A DNA stretch of 64,000 nt from Glandiceps talaboti (lineage: Eukaryota; Hemichordata; Enteropneusta; Spengelidae). The stretch spans positions 6,356,001 to 6,420,000 of the forward strand of contig NC_135556.1 in the NCBI RefSeq assembly GCF_964340395.1, given 5' to 3'. A model generated the notes under the pieces. That model did no database searches. It was not told the DNA's origin and saw only the letters and a program-made list of their open reading frames with translations. This document shows, in pieces, positions 62,429 through 64,000 of this stretch (positions within the stretch are counted from its first letter, which is position 1; every line of letters begins with the position of its first letter). The position numbers and the translations under genes are program-made.

Positions 62429-63581
62429 ACAGAGACGGGACTAGAGAGACAGAGAGGCAAAAGAGAATTTACGTTTCGGGCATTAACTTTGTCGTAAATT
62501 GTCCGCAAACAGTTACCGTAACACAAATTGCAGAAAAAAGTTGTAGACAGAATTGGAGATGAGGATGCGAGATTCAATAGAAACGACGGAATTTTATTGA
62601 AAATAAAGTGACCGTGACGGAAACAGTAGATCATTAGACCAATGGCATGTCAAAAGTCAACTATATTTTATATGGCTTAAAGTCGCTCACTCAATTAAAA
62701 TGGTTGATTTGTTGAACAACACCAAGGTATAAATATAATTGGGGTCACACTGAATCCGAAAGTACACACTAATAAAAACTCATCAAATTAATTACTTTCA
62801 CATACTGTATATAAGGAGGCTCTTTAAATTTTAGTATGGATTGATTTCAGTCGCTTTGTTGACATCTATAATATCTATGCATCACAAACAGAGACGGTTC
62901 TGAAACCCACAATTCGACTGTAGAATTGAAAGTGACTGTTCGTCCTAGGCCTTGGTTTGGATTTCGAAATACATACATACAATGTGCAACTGTGTTTTGT
63001 GGACATTTTTGGTTCTTCAGTTGAGGTTATCACGATTGCACACATCAAGATATTGTGTGACGAGTAACACGAACTTTGTTGAAGATATACTAACATATAC
63101 TGTACTTGTTTTTACGTTGTTGGCTCTTTTACCAAGGAAATCGTTTCATTCTTGTCAACAGAGGGCGAAGAACATGATGGAACTCACTCACGATACATAC
63201 ATGCATGTCACTATGCGTAAAGTGTTGTTTGACGGTGTCTTCCCCCCCCCCCCGGGGGGTGAAGGATGTGTAAATGTGTTCCAATTTTACCTAATTTACC
63301 CATTGCCATATCTCCCCAGGGTGAAGTAATCAAAAGTGGTACTTCGTCTCCTGCTATGCCCTGGACAGAGATATGGTGGTTAGGTGGGTCACAGGTAGGG
63401 TAAAGTTAGGTAAATTAGACTTTTCGGATAGGGCATAAATTATAATATGTGTAACGTCACATTATAAAAAAAAGTTAAAGACATAATTTGTAACTCTTAA
63501 TCAGTTTTGTTATTGATGTAATGGCAATAATAATAATATTTCAATAACATTCCAAATAAGTATTTATTTTCGTCTTGGGTT
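62429..63581 (+). other. Non-coding sequence between the two minus-strand genes
   Basis: No supported exon. Contains a poly-C/poly-G block (63,243-63,260) and an imperfect 135-bp palindrome (63,283-63,417). Confidence 0.45.
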
Positions 63582-64000
63582 CTATCGACATTCGTGATGT
63601 TTACAATTTTTTCCGTCGTCTGCGAGGAACCAATGACTGAATTTTTTTGCTCGCGCCATTTTGTTGTCAATGCCACGTATAAAATTATTTTGGACAACCA
63701 AGGGCGTTGTCTCCTCTCGAAGCTTTACATCTTCGTACCAAAATCCACTGACAAAATATCGCCGAGGTAGTATCGAAACTTTGACTGAAGAGTCCTCCTT
63801 GAGGGCGCTGTTCAATAAGCCTTGGTCGTTAACCCGTTTGGTGGTAGTGACAAGTGCTGTACCGAAATCTGAGTAAACCTTCTCCCAGATTTTCCTTGTC
63901 TTCCGTGTAGAGTTCAGGAAAATGAAACCTCCAGCTATTTTCCATTCGTCGTCAGTTCTCCCCTCGGCTAAAGTACCAATAATATCAACATTCGAATATC
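63582..64000 (-). CDS. Nucleotide-diphospho-sugar transferase domain protein, C-terminal part (runs off the window)
   Basis: The frame is open from the window edge to TAG at 63,582 (about 138 codons). It reads DIIGTLAEG, DDEWKIAGGFIFLNSTRKT, a V-N-D-Q-G-L-L-N-S-A-L block, then SILPRRYFVSGFWY and TPLVVQNNFIRGIDNK-MARAKKF before HWFLADDGKN. This matches the second half of the Nucleotid_trans (PF03407-like) fold: the G-G-F-I-F-L strand, the N-D-Q acceptor-side motif, the R-R-Y-F-V-S strand and the H/Q-N-N-F-I-x-G-x-D/x-K segment. Family members are Golgi glycosyltransferases that use nucleotide sugars. The donor-site DxD motif and membrane anchor would be beyond the window. Substrate unknown. 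Confidence 0.7.
   Translation of the reverse strand, partial: YSNVDIIGTLAEGRTDDEWKIAGGFIFLNSTRKTRKIWEKVYSDFGTALVTTTKRVNDQGLLNSALKEDSSVKVSILPRRYFVSGFWYEDVKLREETTPLVVQNNFIRGIDNKMARAKKFSHWFLADDGKNCKHHECR

Overview
This is a stretch of animal nuclear genome. Its genes are split by short GT-AG introns with polypyrimidine acceptors, it holds decayed CR1- and L2-type LINEs, and it is very rich in microsatellites and minisatellites. A TRIM-NHL gene and a CNBD2-like gene suggest a bilaterian invertebrate, probably marine, but I cannot place it more precisely. No tRNA, rRNA or CRISPR was seen.

The left 26 kb is one nested repeat system. A segment at 1-4,815 (copy A) recurs at 8,334-13,148 (copy B) at a constant offset of 8,333 bp with no net indel. 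The block M+B (4,824-12,545) is present again, inverted, at 16,602-25,964 (copy C). At the centre of this palindrome lies a 4.06-kb element (12,546-16,601). It has terminal inverted repeats (TIRs) of about 600 bp, each running into a TCTG/CAGA microsatellite, and carries a dead L2-like LINE fragment. The same element occurs alone, with different flanks, at 44,464-48,768, and a shorter diverged relative ends at 51,053. The arms carry a CR1 reverse-transcriptase fragment set inside a 52-bp minisatellite, and a short ORF resembling the N-terminus of Crypton-derived proteins. Only copy C carries a 1.64-kb insertion that looks like a solo LTR.

From 26 to 44 kb the sequence is mostly non-coding: a 112-bp repeat array (26.3-27.0 kb), a 131-bp array of about 20 copies with a 1.16-kb higher-order repeat (29.3-31.9 kb), and a 1.5-kb minisatellite (38.2-39.7 kb). 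Between these, 32.7-37.0 kb holds a series of about 13 short related exon-like cassettes. Some of them join into an open reading frame of about 146 codons that matches nothing I recognise.

The right 13 kb carries the clearest genes. There is an intronless TRIM-NHL protein on the + strand (51,215-53,602). A CNBD2-like cyclic-nucleotide-binding-domain gene lies on the - strand, with seven phase-compatible exons between 61,636 and 56,825 and its 5' part missing. The 3' end of a nucleotide-diphospho-sugar transferase-domain gene runs off the right edge on the - strand (63,582-64,000). These genes show no sign of acting together; the region looks like ordinary metazoan genes embedded in young repeats.
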